64,000 nt of DNA from Pseudonocardia nigra (GCF_019396355.1 NZ_JAHKRK010000006.1:1-64000); one strand, 5' to 3'; shown: positions 23,571 through 33,251, numbered from the stretch's first letter. Program-made: numbers and translations. The notes: generated by a model from the letters alone, not told the origin.

Positions 23571-26500
23571 ATGTCCCGCTCCCTCCGTCAGCCGCCGGGC
23601 CGCGCCGCCCTCGCACCCGGCCTGGTGCGCACGCAGCGCGCCGTCGCACCGGAGCTGGTGTGGGACGACGCCGCCCGGCGCGTGCTCGCGCACGACGCGG
23701 GCCCGCTGCGTGTGATCGGCGGCCCGGGCACCGGCAAGACCACGCTGTTGCTGGCCACCGTGGCCGCGCGGATCCGGGCGGGCGAGGATCCGTCGCGCAC
23801 GCTGGTGCTCGTCGGGAGCAGGCGGGCGGCGGCGGAGCTGCGTGAGCGGCTGGCCGACCTCGTGCACGGTGCCGAACAGGAGGCACCGGCGACGCCCCGC
23901 ACGGCGCGCGAACCGCTGGTCCGCACCGTGCACTCCTACGCCTTCGGGGTGCTGCGCCTGCACGCGGCGCGCAACGACGACCCGCCGCCGCGGCTGCTCG
24001 CGAGCGCCGAGCAGGACGCCGTGGTGCGCGACCTGCTGGCGGGCGAGCTGTACGGGGAGGCGCCCGACTCGGGCTGGCCGCAGCGGGTGCGCCCGGCAAT
24101 CGGGCTGCCCGGCTTCGCCGCCGAGCTGCGCGAGCTGCTGTTGCGGGCGGCCGAGCGGGGCCTGGGCCCCGACGAGCTCGTCGAGCTGGGCCGGCGCCAC
24201 GACGTGCCCGAGTGGACGGCGGCGGGCCGGTTCTTCCGCACCTACGAGCACGTCATCCTGCTCCGCGGTGCCGCGGGCCGTGGGGCGCCGCAGGCCACCG
24301 CGCCCGCTCTCGACGCCGCGGAGCTGGTGGCCGCGTCCCTCGACGCGCTCGCGGCCGATCCCGAGCTGCTCGCCGCCGAGCGTGAGCGGGTGCGCCACCT
24401 CGTCGTCGACGACGCCCAGGACCTCGATCCCCAGCAGATGGAGCTGGTCCGGGCCCTCGGCGCCACCGCGTCCACCGTGCTGCTCGCCGGCGACCCCGAC
24501 CAGGCCGTGCTGAACTTCCGCGGGGCCGACCCGGCCGGGCTGCGGGCGCTCGAGGCCCCCACCGTCGTGCTCACCACCGACCACCGCAGCGCCCCGGCCG
24601 TGCGGGCGGCGGCGACCCGGGTGGTGGCCCGCCTGCCCGGCTCCGGCGAGGGGCGCGAGCGCGTTCCGCCCCCGGGCGCGGCCGACGGCCCGGAGGGCAG
24701 TGTCCAGGTGCGCGTGTTCGGTTCCGCGGCGCAGGAGGCCGGATGGGTGGCCGACCAGCTGCGCCGGGCCAACCTCACCGAGGGTGTCCCCTGGTCGCGC
24801 ATGGCGGTGCTCGCCCGGTCCACCCGCCTCTCGCTGCCCACGCTCCGGCGGGCGCTGCTCGCGGCGGGCGTCCCCATCGCCGCCCCTCCCGACGAGCTTC
24901 CGCTGGCCCGGCAGCCCGCCGTCGTCCCGCTGCTCATGGTGCTGCGCTACGCCACACGTCCCCACGAGCTCGATTCCGACGCGGCCACCGCGCTGCTCAC
25001 CTCGCCGCTGGGCTCGGCCGACCCGATGCGCCTGCGCAGGCTGCGGCGGGGCCTGCTGCGGCTGCACGCCGCGCACGGCGGGTGGGCCGCCGCCCCGGAG
25101 CACGGTGGGGAGCAGGGGTCGGAGCCCGTCCGGCCCGCCGACGCCGAACGGGCCGGCAGCGCCCCCCTGCTGGTCGAGGCACTGCGGGAGGCGGCGGGTG
25201 GGCGACCCGACCCGCTGGCGGCGCTGCCGCCGGGCGACACGGCGCCGTTGCGCCGGGTCGGCACACTGCTGGCCGTCGCGGGCCACGCCGCGCGCGACGG
25301 GGAGAGCGCCGAGGAGGTGCTGTGGCGGGTCTGGGAGGCCTGCGGGCTGGGGCCGCGCCTCCGCGACGCGAGCGCGCGCGGGGGCCCCGTCGGCGCCGCG
25401 GCCGACCGGGATCTCGACGCCGTGCTGGCGCTCTTCGACGCCGCGGCCCGGTACGCCGACCGGCTCCCGGGCGCGAGCGTCGCGAGCTTCACCGAGTACC
25501 TCGCCGACCAGCAGCTGCCCGGCGACTCGCTGGCGCCGCGCGCCCCGCAGGGCGAGGCGGTCACCCTGCTCACCGCGCACGCGGCCCGCGGGCGGGAGTG
25601 GGACGTCGTCGCCGTGCCCGGCGTGCAGGAGGGCAGCTGGCCCGACCTGCGGCTGCGCGGCAGCCTGCTCGGCAACGAGCGGCTCGTCGACCTCGTCGCA
25701 GGAGTGGCCGAGCCGCGCGGGGCCACGGTCTCGCGGGTGGCCCCGCTGCTCGCCGAGGAGCGCAGGCTGTTCTACGTGGCGTGCACGCGGGCGCGCCACA
25801 CCCTGCTCGTCAGCGCGGTGCAGGGCGAGGACGAGCAGCCGTCCCGGTTCCTCGACGAGCTCGACCCCGTGCCGGCGGGGCAGACCGACCGTCCCGTGCA
25901 CCGCCCGGGCCGCTCGCTCGTGCTGGCCGAGCTCGTCGGTGAGCTGCGCCGGGCCGTCTGCGCACCCGACGAGCCGGGGGCCGGGAGCCCCGGGCGCGAG
26001 GCGCGCAGGCGGCGGGCCGCCGTGCAGCTGGCCCGGCTGGCCGAGGCCGGGGTCCCGGGCGCGCAGCCCGACGACTGGTACGGCCTGGCGCCGGTCTCCA
26101 CCACCGCGCCGCTCCGCACACCTGGTGAGGTCGTCCCGGTGTCGCCCTCGGACGTCGAGAAGATCGTCCGGTGCCCGCTGCGGTGGGTGCTGGAACGGCA
26201 CGGCGGTGGTGAGGCGGGGGCGCTGGCCGCGGTCACGGGCTCGCTGGTGCACGCGCTCGTGCAGGCCAAGGCCGCGGGTGCCGACGGGGCCGAGCTGGAG
26301 GGGGCGTTGCACTCGGCGTGGTCCCGGCTCGACGCCGGCGCGCCGTGGTTCGGCCGGCGCGAGCTGTCGCGGGTGCGCGGAATGCTCGCGGCCTTCGACG
26401 GGTGGCTGCGCTCGAGCCGGGCCGAGGGGCTGCGGCTGGTCGCCGTCGAACAGCCGGTGCAGCTCGACCTCGCGGGCGACGAGCCCGATGCCCCCGACGA

Positions 26501-26954
26501 GCAGGGTTCCGCCGGGGGAGGCCCGTGGCTGCGGCTTCGCGGCCGGGTCGACCGGCTGGAGGTCGACGCGGAGGGGCGCCCGGTCGTCGTCGACGTCAAG
26601 ACCGGCAAGACGGCGGTGAGCGGGCGGGCGGCGGCCGAGCACCCGCAGCTGGCCGTCTACCAGCTCGCGGCCGCGCTCGGGGCGTTCGGAAAGCTCCTGG
26701 AGCCCGGCGCGCGTCCCGGCGGGGCCCGCCTGGTGTATCTCGCCGACCAGAAGGTGGGCGGGCAGGCGAAGGAACCCGCACAGCCGCCCCTCGACGACGA
26801 CGACCTGGCCCACTGGGAGGGCGTGGTGCGCCGGTGCGGGGAGGAGACCTCCGGGGCCGAGTTCGTCGCCAGGGTCGGATCCGACTGCGACCGCTGCCCC
26901 GTGCGCACCAGCTGCCCGCTCAGCGAGTCCGGCCGCCCCGTCCCGGAGCCGTAG
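23571..26954 (+). CDS. adnA: Helicase-nuclease AdnA subunit
   Basis: This 1,127-residue UvrD-like motor is fused to a RecB-type nuclease. Walker A GGPGTGKT is at residues 50-57. Walker B reads VVDDAQDLDP (about 277) rather than DEAQD, as in the AdnA subunit, whose motor is the weaker of the two. Later motifs are LLTAHAARGREWD (motif V) and RRLFYVACTRAR (motif VI). The nuclease has DVKTGK (about 1007) and Fe-S Cys in IVRCPLRW (about 867) and CDRCPVRTSC (about 1106-1115). AdnAB resects double-strand breaks in actinomycetes lacking RecBCD. Unlike mycobacteria, where adnA and adnB are adjacent, a lipoprotein gene separates them here. Confidence 0.95.
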   Translation: MSRSLRQPPGRAALAPGLVRTQRAVAPELVWDDAARRVLAHDAGPLRVIGGPGTGKTTLLLATVAARIRAGEDPSRTLVLVGSRRAAAELRERLADLVHGAEQEAPATPRTAREPLVRTVHSYAFGVLRLHAARNDDPPPRLLASAEQDAVVRDLLAGELYGEAPDSGWPQRVRPAIGLPGFAAELRELLLRAAERGLGPDELVELGRRHDVPEWTAAGRFFRTYEHVILLRGAAGRGAPQATAPALDAAELVAASLDALAADPELLAAERERVRHLVVDDAQDLDPQQMELVRALGATASTVLLAGDPDQAVLNFRGADPAGLRALEAPTVVLTTDHRSAPAVRAAATRVVARLPGSGEGRERVPPPGAADGPEGSVQVRVFGSAAQEAGWVADQLRRANLTEGVPWSRMAVLARSTRLSLPTLRRALLAAGVPIAAPPDELPLARQPAVVPLLMVLRYATRPHELDSDAATALLTSPLGSADPMRLRRLRRGLLRLHAAHGGWAAAPEHGGEQGSEPVRPADAERAGSAPLLVEALREAAGGRPDPLAALPPGDTAPLRRVGTLLAVAGHAARDGESAEEVLWRVWEACGLGPRLRDASARGGPVGAAADRDLDAVLALFDAAARYADRLPGASVASFTEYLADQQLPGDSLAPRAPQGEAVTLLTAHAARGREWDVVAVPGVQEGSWPDLRLRGSLLGNERLVDLVAGVAEPRGATVSRVAPLLAEERRLFYVACTRARHTLLVSAVQGEDEQPSRFLDELDPVPAGQTDRPVHRPGRSLVLAELVGELRRAVCAPDEPGAGSPGREARRRRAAVQLARLAEAGVPGAQPDDWYGLAPVSTTAPLRTPGEVVPVSPSDVEKIVRCPLRWVLERHGGGEAGALAAVTGSLVHALVQAKAAGADGAELEGALHSAWSRLDAGAPWFGRRELSRVRGMLAAFDGWLRSSRAEGLRLVAVEQPVQLDLAGDEPDAPDEQGSAGGGPWLRLRGRVDRLEVDAEGRPVVVDVKTGKTAVSGRAAAEHPQLAVYQLAAALGAFGKLLEPGARPGGARLVYLADQKVGGQAKEPAQPPLDDDDLAHWEGVVRRCGEETSGAEFVARVGSDCDRCPVRTSCPLSESGRPVPEP

Positions 26955-27025
26955 GCCGAAGGGGTGACGCGGGGCGAGAGATCCGGGTCAGCGCCCTGCG
27001 CCCGACACGCAGGGGGTGGGGCGGT

Positions 27026-27053
27026 TTGCCGCAATCGGGTGGCCCGGTACGGT
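27026..27053 (+). promoter_or_regulatory. Candidate promoter of GH16 gene
   Basis: TTGCCG (27026-27031), 16 nt, TACGGT (27048-27053), with a leader of about 50 nt and ribosome site AGGAGG at 27101-27106. Confidence 0.45.
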
Positions 27054-27110
27054 CGGCGCCACGCCGGCGCTCCCCGAGCTCCCCCACCGGCGGGCACGCT
27101 AGGAGGCGCA

Positions 27111-28070
27111 ATGTCGCGATTCTCGACCCGGGTGCGTTCGTCTGCCGTCTGTGCTGCCATCGGTCTGCTGCTCGCGGGCTGTGCCGGCGCTCCGGGCTCG
27201 AGCTCGGCCGCCCCCGACCCGGCACCCAATCTGTTCGAGGCGTTGCCGCCGCCGTCCAGCGCGACCGCCGAGACGACCTCGGCGGCGCCCGGCCCGGCGG
27301 CGGCGCCCACCACGTCGCAGCGCAGCAGGCCCACCGCCACTTCCGCGCCGCGGCCACGCGAGGCGGCCGAGCCGGCGCCGGTGCCGGTGGCGGCCGCTGC
27401 CCCGCTGGAGGAGCCACCGCCGCCCGTCGACCCGCAGTGGCGTCCGGTCGGCGGCGACGAGTTCAACGCACCCGCCCTCGACACCGCGGCGTGGAACCTC
27501 TACGACAGCGTCGGCGGGTTCGGCACGGGCTACCGCAAGCCCGAGGCGATCAGTCAGTCCGACGGCACGCTGAAGATCACCGCCAAGGGCGACGTGTCGG
27601 GCGGGATGGGCCACGAGTTCGGTCAGCTGTACGGGCGGTGGGAGTTCCGCGCCCGCACCGACGCCGGCCGCGGCTTCGGCTCGGCGATCCTGCTGTGGCC
27701 CGACTCGGAGCAGTGGCCCGAGGACGGAGAGCTCGACATCATGGAGGTGCCGGGCGAGAACCGCGACCTCGCGCACTTCGTGGTGCACTGGGGTGCGGAG
27801 AACCACGTGCACGGCACCGCGGTGCCCGGCGACTACACCCAGTGGCACACGTTCGCGGTCGAGTGGCTGCCCGACCGGATCACCTGGTACGTTGACGGCG
27901 CCAAGCAGTACGAGAACACCGACAAGGTCGCCATCCCCACCACGCCGATGCACCTGACGATCCAGCTGGACCAGGGGCCGAAGGCGAACTGGATCGAGGC
28001 GCGCGACGAGACCACCCCGGAAGAGGTCCGGCTCGAGGTGGACTGGGTGCGCATCTACGCCCAGCAGTGA
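27111..28070 (+). CDS. Glycoside hydrolase family 16 lipoprotein
   Basis: This 319-residue secreted lipoprotein has a signal ending in the lipobox LLLAGC (Cys about 24), a Pro/Ala/Thr-rich linker of about 90 residues, and a GH16 jelly roll. The catalytic ExDxxE motif is visible as GELDIMEVPGEN (about residues 205-216), with supporting WPEDGE and WHTFAVEW segments. GH16 enzymes cleave beta-1,3 or beta-1,4 glucans or galactans; substrate specificity cannot be read from this sequence. It has a strong ribosome site (AGGAGG) and its own promoter candidate. It sits between adnA and adnB, where mycobacteria have no gene, so it is probably an insertion into a conserved block. Confidence 0.93.
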   Translation: MSRFSTRVRSSAVCAAIGLLLAGCAGAPGSSSAAPDPAPNLFEALPPPSSATAETTSAAPGPAAAPTTSQRSRPTATSAPRPREAAEPAPVPVAAAAPLEEPPPPVDPQWRPVGGDEFNAPALDTAAWNLYDSVGGFGTGYRKPEAISQSDGTLKITAKGDVSGGMGHEFGQLYGRWEFRARTDAGRGFGSAILLWPDSEQWPEDGELDIMEVPGENRDLAHFVVHWGAENHVHGTAVPGDYTQWHTFAVEWLPDRITWYVDGAKQYENTDKVAIPTTPMHLTIQLDQGPKANWIEARDETTPEEVRLEVDWVRIYAQQ

Positions 28071-28107
28071 CCTCCGGCGCCGATCGGATCTTGTCGGACC
28101 CGTGAGG

Positions 28108-28113
28108 TAGAAC
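28108..28113 (+). promoter_or_regulatory. -10 box, leaderless start of adnB
   Basis: TAGAAC lies 7 nt before GTG 28121. It suggests adnB is transcribed on its own, as required by the gene inserted between adnA and adnB. Confidence 0.45.
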
Positions 28114-28120
28114 GGGCGGC

Positions 28121-31100
28121 GTGGAGCTCACCCCCGGCGCCCTCGCCACCGCGCTCGGCCTCCCGCCGCCCACGGCGGAGCAGGCCGCGGTGATCTCCGC
28201 GCCCGCCCGGCCCGCCCTGGTCGTCGCCGGGGCGGGGGCGGGCAAGACCGAGACGATGGCCGCGCGCGTCGTCTGGCTCGTCGCCACCGGGCAGGCGCTG
28301 CCCGAGCAGGTGCTCGGTCTGACGTTCACCCGCAAGGCCGCGCAGCAGCTGGGCGCGCGTGTGCGTTCCCGGCTGCGCCGCCTCGCCGGGTCCCGCCTGC
28401 TCGACGAGCTCGACCCGAGCGGCCAGCGCCGGGCCGAGGTGCTGGCGGGCGAGCCCACCATCTCCACCTATCACGCCTACGCGGGCCGGCTGGTGGGGGA
28501 GCACGCGCTGCGGCTGCCTGCCGAGCCCGCGTCACGGCTGCTCGGGGGCACGGCGTCGTGGCAGCTCGCGCACCGGGTCGTCACGAGCTGGGCCGACGAC
28601 CTCGAGATCGATCTCGTGCCCGCCACCGTCACCGAGCGGCTGCTCGCACTGGCCGGCGAGCTCGGCGAGCACCTCGTCGAGCCCGAGGCGGTCCGCAGGC
28701 ACGCCGAGGAGCTCGTGGCGGTGCTGGCGAACGCCGTGCCCGGCAAGCGGCAGCGCGCCGAGCCGTCGCAGACCTATAAGAAATGGGTCGACGGGCAGCG
28801 GCAGCGCATCGCACTCCTTCCCCTCGTCGAGGCCTTCGCCGCGCGCAAGCGGGCCGAACGCGCCGTCGACTTCGCCGACCAGCTCACGATCGCCGCCGGG
28901 GTGGCGGCCGCGCACCCGGAGGTCGGGGCCACCGAACGGGCCACCTATCGGGCCGTGCTGCTCGACGAGTACCAGGACACCGGCCACTCGCAGCGGGTGC
29001 TGCTGCGGGCGCTGTTCGGCACGCCGCCGGGAGAGCCGGTCCGGGTCGACGGCCCGGCCGTCACAGCCGTGGGCGACCCGTGCCAGTCGATCTACGGGTG
29101 GCGCGGCGCCAGTGCGGGCAACCTCACGCGGTTCCGCACCGACTTCCCGACACCCGACGGCAGCCCGGCCGAGGAGTACGGCCTCCTCACCAGCTTCCGC
29201 AACCCGCCCGAGGTGCTCGCGCTGGCCAACACGGTGTCCGCGCCGCTGCGCGCGGCCCCCGGGGCGGTGGGGGTCGGCGAGCTGACGGCGGGGCCGGGCA
29301 CGCAGGCCGGCGACGTCCGCGTCGCGCTGCTGCCGGACATCGCCGCCGAGATCGCCTGGATGGCCGACGCCATCGCGGAGCAGTGGCAGACGGCCGGGGA
29401 CGAGCCGCCCACGTCGGCCGTTCTGGTGCGGCGGCGCGCCGACATGGATGCGATCGCCACCGCGCTGCGGGCCCGCGGGCTGCCGGTGGAGGTCGTCGGC
29501 CTCGGCGGGCTGCTCGACACCCCTGAGGTGCGCGACCTGGTGAGCGCACTGCGGCTCGTGGCCGACCCGCTCGCCGGCCCGGCCGCCGTCCGGCTGCTCA
29601 TCGGAGCGCGGTGGCGGCTGGGCGTCGCCGATCTCGCAGCACTGTGGCAGCGGGCGCGCGAGCTCGTCCCGGCGCAACCGTCCCGCCCCGGCCCGCTCTC
29701 GCCGGCCGAGCTGGCGCTGGGGGCGCTGCCCGGGGAGCAGGCCGAGCAGGCCGGGCTCGTCGATGCGCTGGACGACCCCGGTCCCGCCGAGCGGTACTCG
29801 GCCGAGGGACACGAGCGGATCGTGCGGCTGGCCCGGGAGCTCGCCTGGCTGCGGTCCCGCGCGTCGGCGCCGCTCACCGACCTCGTGGCCGATGCCGAGC
29901 GGGTGCTGCTCCTGGACGCCGAGAGCGTCGCCCGGCCCGGCCCGATCGGCCGTGCGCACCTCGACGCGTTCGCCGACGTCGTGGCCGAGTTCGCCACCGG
30001 GGCCGAGGTGGCCACGCTGCCCGCGCTGCTCGACTACCTGGAGACCGCGGAGAAGGCCGAGGACGGCCTCACCCCCGGCGAGGTCGAGGTCGCGCCCGAC
30101 CGGGTGCAGGTGCTCACGGTGCACGCTGCCAAGGGGCTGGAGTGGGAGGTCGTCGCCGTCCCGCACCTGGTCAACCAGGTGTTCCCCGGCCGGAAGATCA
30201 GCGGCACCTGGCTGACGAGCGCGGCCGAGCTGCCCGTCGCGCTGCGGGGCGACGCCGTCGACCTACCGGCGCTGCGCCTGCCGCCGGGGGGCGACCGCAA
30301 GCAGCTCGAGGACGCCCTGAAGGAGCACTCGGACGCGCTGGACGAGCGGCGGCTCACCGAGGAACGCCGGCTGTTCTACGTGGCGCTCACCCGCGCCGAG
30401 CGGATGCTGCTCGTATCCGGGCACCGGTGGGGTGCCGCGGGCGAGCGGCCGCGGCAGCCCTCGGAGTTCCTCGTGGAGATCGCCGCGGTCCGCCGGCCCG
30501 AGCAGTGGGCCGACGAGCCCGAGGCCGACGCGGTGAACCCCGCCACCGTCGATCTACCCACGGCGGCCTGGCCGGTCGATCCGCTGGGGGCCCGCTCGGC
30601 CCCGGTGCACCGCGGCGCCGAACTGGTGCGGTCGGCGCTGCGGGGGGAGCTCGACGCGGTGCGGGCCGCGCGCGCCGACGCCGCCGAACCCGGGTCCCAG
30701 CTGAAGCTGCTGGGAGCGACCGATGAGCCGTCATTCGGCGAGCCCCTGCCCGAGGAACCCCTGCCCGAGGAAGCGCTGCCCGAGGAAGCGCTGCCCGACG
30801 AACCGCCGCCCGAGGAACCCGAGGACGAGGACCCGGACCCGGAGGGCTGGGCCGCCGACGTCGATGTCCTGCTGGCCGAGCGGGCCGCGGCGCGCGCCCG
30901 GCCCACCGTGGCGCTGCCGCGGCAGCTGTCGGTGAGCCAGCTCGTGGAGCTCGCGGCCGATCCGGCCGCGCTGGCCGCCCGGCTGCGCCGTCCGGTGCCG
31001 CTACCGCCGAACCCGCACGCCCGCCGGGGCACGGCCTTCCACGCGTGGCTCGAGCAGCGGTTCGGGGCGGCGCAGCTGCTCGACCTCGACGAGCTGCCGG

Positions 31101-31513
31101 GCGCCGCCGACGAGGACGCCGCATCCGACGACGCGCTCACCGAGCTGCAGGACGCGTTCCTCGCCTCGGCGTGGGCCGACCGGCGGCCCGTCGACGTCGA
31201 GGTGCCGTTCGAGACCGTCGTGGCGGGCGTGGGCGTGCGCGGCCGGATGGACGCCGTGTTCGCCGACCCCGACGGCGACTGGACGGTGGTCGACTGGAAG
31301 ACCGGTGCTCTGCCCGAGGAGTCCCGGATACCGGCGCTCGCCGTACAGCTCGCGGCGTACCGCCTGGCCTGGGCGGCGCTGGCCGGGTGCGAGCCGGAGC
31401 GGGTGCGGGCCGCGTTCCACTACGTGCGGCCCAACGTCACGCTGCGGCCCGCCGACCTGCTCGACGCGGCCGGGCTGCGCGACCTGCTGACCTCGGTGCC
31501 GGCGGCGAGCTGA
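28121..31513 (+). CDS. adnB: Helicase-nuclease AdnB subunit
   Basis: This 1,130-residue partner of AdnA is the lead 3'-5' motor. Walker A GAGAGKTE is at residues 37-44, Walker B LLDEYQDTGHSQ at about 281, GDPCQSIYGWRG (motif III) at about 318, [13 protein letters not shown] (motif V) and RRLFYVALTRAE (motif VI). The C-terminal RecB-like nuclease shows HAWLEQRF, GRMDAVFAD and VVDWKTG (about 1040-1062). No Fe-S Cys cluster is seen, unlike AdnA. An odd feature is an acidic proline linker between motor and nuclease (nt 30739-30845) made of repeated PLPEE/ALPEE units. GTG 28121 fits the -10 box. Together with AdnA it processes broken DNA ends before repair. Confidence 0.95.
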   Translation: MELTPGALATALGLPPPTAEQAAVISAPARPALVVAGAGAGKTETMAARVVWLVATGQALPEQVLGLTFTRKAAQQLGARVRSRLRRLAGSRLLDELDPSGQRRAEVLAGEPTISTYHAYAGRLVGEHALRLPAEPASRLLGGTASWQLAHRVVTSWADDLEIDLVPATVTERLLALAGELGEHLVEPEAVRRHAEELVAVLANAVPGKRQRAEPSQTYKKWVDGQRQRIALLPLVEAFAARKRAERAVDFADQLTIAAGVAAAHPEVGATERATYRAVLLDEYQDTGHSQRVLLRALFGTPPGEPVRVDGPAVTAVGDPCQSIYGWRGASAGNLTRFRTDFPTPDGSPAEEYGLLTSFRNPPEVLALANTVSAPLRAAPGAVGVGELTAGPGTQAGDVRVALLPDIAAEIAWMADAIAEQWQTAGDEPPTSAVLVRRRADMDAIATALRARGLPVEVVGLGGLLDTPEVRDLVSALRLVADPLAGPAAVRLLIGARWRLGVADLAALWQRARELVPAQPSRPGPLSPAELALGALPGEQAEQAGLVDALDDPGPAERYSAEGHERIVRLARELAWLRSRASAPLTDLVADAERVLLLDAESVARPGPIGRAHLDAFADVVAEFATGAEVATLPALLDYLETAEKAEDGLTPGEVEVAPDRVQVLTVHAAKGLEWEVVAVPHLVNQVFPGRKISGTWLTSAAELPVALRGDAVDLPALRLPPGGDRKQLEDALKEHSDALDERRLTEERRLFYVALTRAERMLLVSGHRWGAAGERPRQPSEFLVEIAAVRRPEQWADEPEADAVNPATVDLPTAAWPVDPLGARSAPVHRGAELVRSALRGELDAVRAARADAAEPGSQLKLLGATDEPSFGEPLPEEPLPEEALPEEALPDEPPPEEPEDEDPDPEGWAADVDVLLAERAAARARPTVALPRQLSVSQLVELAADPAALAARLRRPVPLPPNPHARRGTAFHAWLEQRFGAAQLLDLDELPGAADEDAASDDALTELQDAFLASAWADRRPVDVEVPFETVVAGVGVRGRMDAVFADPDGDWTVVDWKTGALPEESRIPALAVQLAAYRLAWAALAGCEPERVRAAFHYVRPNVTLRPADLLDAAGLRDLLTSVPAAS

Positions 31514-31531
31514 GCGACACCGCCGGGTGGT

Positions 31532-32065
31532 TCAGAGGAACTCGGCGAGCTTGCTGATCGTGTTCCAGTTCCGCGCGGTCACGGCCACGCCGAGGTGCTT
31601 CTCGACGAACTCGCCCACCGGCGGGGCCTGGAGCACGCCGTCCGGGCACCACTGATAGATCACGCGGGAGCCGAGGCGCGCGTTCTGCGGGTCCAGGGCG
31701 ATCGGGTCGTGGGCGGCGAGCAGCGCGGGGTCCAGCGGTGCGGCGAGCACGTTCGCCAGCATCCGCGAGCCGTTCGACGCGATCTCGGGGAGCGGGTGGC
31801 CGTCCACGATCGCGCGCAACTCGTCGGCGGTGAGGACGACACAGCGGACGTCTAGCCCGAGCCGGTCGAGGAGCCCGGTCGCGATGCGGGCGGCGTGCTC
31901 GGCGGGGTCCGCCTCGGCACCGGTGAACACGGCGTTGCCGCTGTTGAGGTGCGTGCGGACGTCGGAGTACCCGAGGTCGCCGAGCAGCGCGCGCAGGTCT
32001 GCCATCGCGATGCGCTTGGCGCGCCCGACGTTGATCCCGCGGAGCAGAGCGACGTAGCGGGGCAC
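31532..32065 (-). CDS. DUF1697 family protein
   Basis: This 177-residue protein begins MPRYVALLRGINVGRAKRI, the hallmark of DUF1697, with the usual DVRTHLNSGNAVF segment (about residue 36) and C-terminal TARNWNTISKL. The family is widespread, cytosolic and without known activity. It is convergent with adnB and divergent from the dehydrogenase at 32142. Start GTG 32065 is supported by TAGGCT 6 nt upstream. Confidence 0.93.
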   Translation of the reverse strand: MPRYVALLRGINVGRAKRIAMADLRALLGDLGYSDVRTHLNSGNAVFTGAEADPAEHAARIATGLLDRLGLDVRCVVLTADELRAIVDGHPLPEIASNGSRMLANVLAAPLDPALLAAHDPIALDPQNARLGSRVIYQWCPDGVLQAPPVGEFVEKHLGVAVTARNWNTISKLAEFL

Positions 32066-32071
32066 GCGGGC

Positions 32072-32077
32072 AGCCTA
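32072..32077 (-). promoter_or_regulatory. -10 box, leaderless start of DUF1697 gene
   Basis: On the minus strand TAGGCT lies 6 nt before GTG 32065. Confidence 0.45.
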
Positions 32078-32128
32078 CGCCCGGCGACGCGCCCGTCCGT
32101 CCCATTCGGGTCAGCGTCTACTCGTGGG

Positions 32129-32134
32129 TAGGGT
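32129..32134 (+). promoter_or_regulatory. -10 box, leaderless start of dehydrogenase gene
   Basis: TAGGGT lies 7 nt before ATG 32142. Together with 32072 it gives back-to-back leaderless promoters in a 76-nt gap. Confidence 0.5.
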
Positions 32135-32141
32135 GCCTGCC

Positions 32142-33248
32142 ATGACCGCGCGGATCGTGCTGTTCGGGGCCACTGGATACACCGGCGGCCGTACCGCCGA
32201 GGCGATGGTGGGACGTGGGTTGCGACCGGTGCTCGCCGGGCGCAGCCCCGAGCGGCTTTCCGCGCTCGCCGAGCGGCTCGGTGGCCTGGAGACCGCGCGC
32301 GCCGACGTGGGCGACGCCGCCTCCGTGGCGGAGCTGGTCGGGCGTGGGGACGTGCTCGTCAGCACCGTCGGGCCGTTCCTGCGCCTGGGGCGGCCCGCCG
32401 TCACCGCGGCGATCGAGTCGGGGGCGGTCTACCTCGACTCCACGGGCGAGCCACCGTTCATCCGGCAGGTGTTCGAGCAGTACGGCCCGGCTGCGGAGCG
32501 CGCGGGAGCGGCACTGCTCACCGCGTTCGGCAACGACTACGTCCCCGGGGTGCTCGCGGGTGCACTGGCCCTGCGGTCGGCGGGCCCCGACGCCGTCCGG
32601 GTGGATGTGGGGTACTTCCTCAGCGGCGGCGGGAAGGGGCAGCCGTTCTCGCGGGGCACGTTCGACTCGCTGCTCGGGGTGGCGACCGAGCAGGGGTACG
32701 CATGGCGGGACGGCGAGCTGCGGATCGAGCCGGCCGGGGCCAGGCTGCGCTCGTTCGACGTGGCCGGGAAGCCGCGGCAGGGCGTCACGATCGGCGCGGT
32801 CGAGCAGTTCGCGCTCCCGCGGATCGCGCCGGGGTTGCGGACGGTGGACGTCTACCTGGGGTGGTTCGGCAAGGCGTCGCAGGCCGTGCACACGGGGTCC
32901 CGGCTCACGCCGTGGCTGTCCCGGGTGCCGGGCGCGGGCCGGGTCGTCGGGGCCGTGGGCGGGCTGGCGGCGCGGCGTACGTCGGCCGCCCCGTCGTCGT
33001 CGGTGCTCGGGGCGATGACCTCGCACTTCGTCGCCGAGGCCTTCGACGCCACGGGCACGCTGCTGGCGCGCACCCGGCTGACCGCGCCCGAGCCGTACGC
33101 GATCACCGCGGACCTCCTGGCGTGGGGTGCCGGGCGCGCGGCCGAGCACGGCGTGCGCGGCAGCGGCGCGCTGGACCCGGTGGCCGCGTTCGGGCTCGAC
33201 GAGCTGTCCGCGGGCGCCGCCGAGGCCGGCATCGTGGAGACGGCCTGA
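32142..33248 (+). CDS. Saccharopine dehydrogenase/trans-acting enoyl reductase family protein
   Basis: This 368-residue Rossmann-fold protein has the nucleotide site VLFGATGYTGGRTAEAM (residues 5-21), followed by RADVGDAASVAELVGRGDVLVSTVGPF (motif region, about 52-78) and YLDSTGEPPFI (about 105). This fits the saccharopine-dehydrogenase-like family that includes the mycobacterial trans-acting enoyl reductase of phthiocerol/phenolphthiocerol lipid synthesis. No polyketide genes are nearby, so the substrate is open; lipid or amino-acid-like substrates are both possible. It ends 3 nt before the convergent WXG/PPE-like gene. Confidence 0.88.
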   Translation: MTARIVLFGATGYTGGRTAEAMVGRGLRPVLAGRSPERLSALAERLGGLETARADVGDAASVAELVGRGDVLVSTVGPFLRLGRPAVTAAIESGAVYLDSTGEPPFIRQVFEQYGPAAERAGAALLTAFGNDYVPGVLAGALALRSAGPDAVRVDVGYFLSGGGKGQPFSRGTFDSLLGVATEQGYAWRDGELRIEPAGARLRSFDVAGKPRQGVTIGAVEQFALPRIAPGLRTVDVYLGWFGKASQAVHTGSRLTPWLSRVPGAGRVVGAVGGLAARRTSAAPSSSVLGAMTSHFVAEAFDATGTLLARTRLTAPEPYAITADLLAWGAGRAAEHGVRGSGALDPVAAFGLDELSAGAAEAGIVETA

Positions 33249-33251
33249 CCG

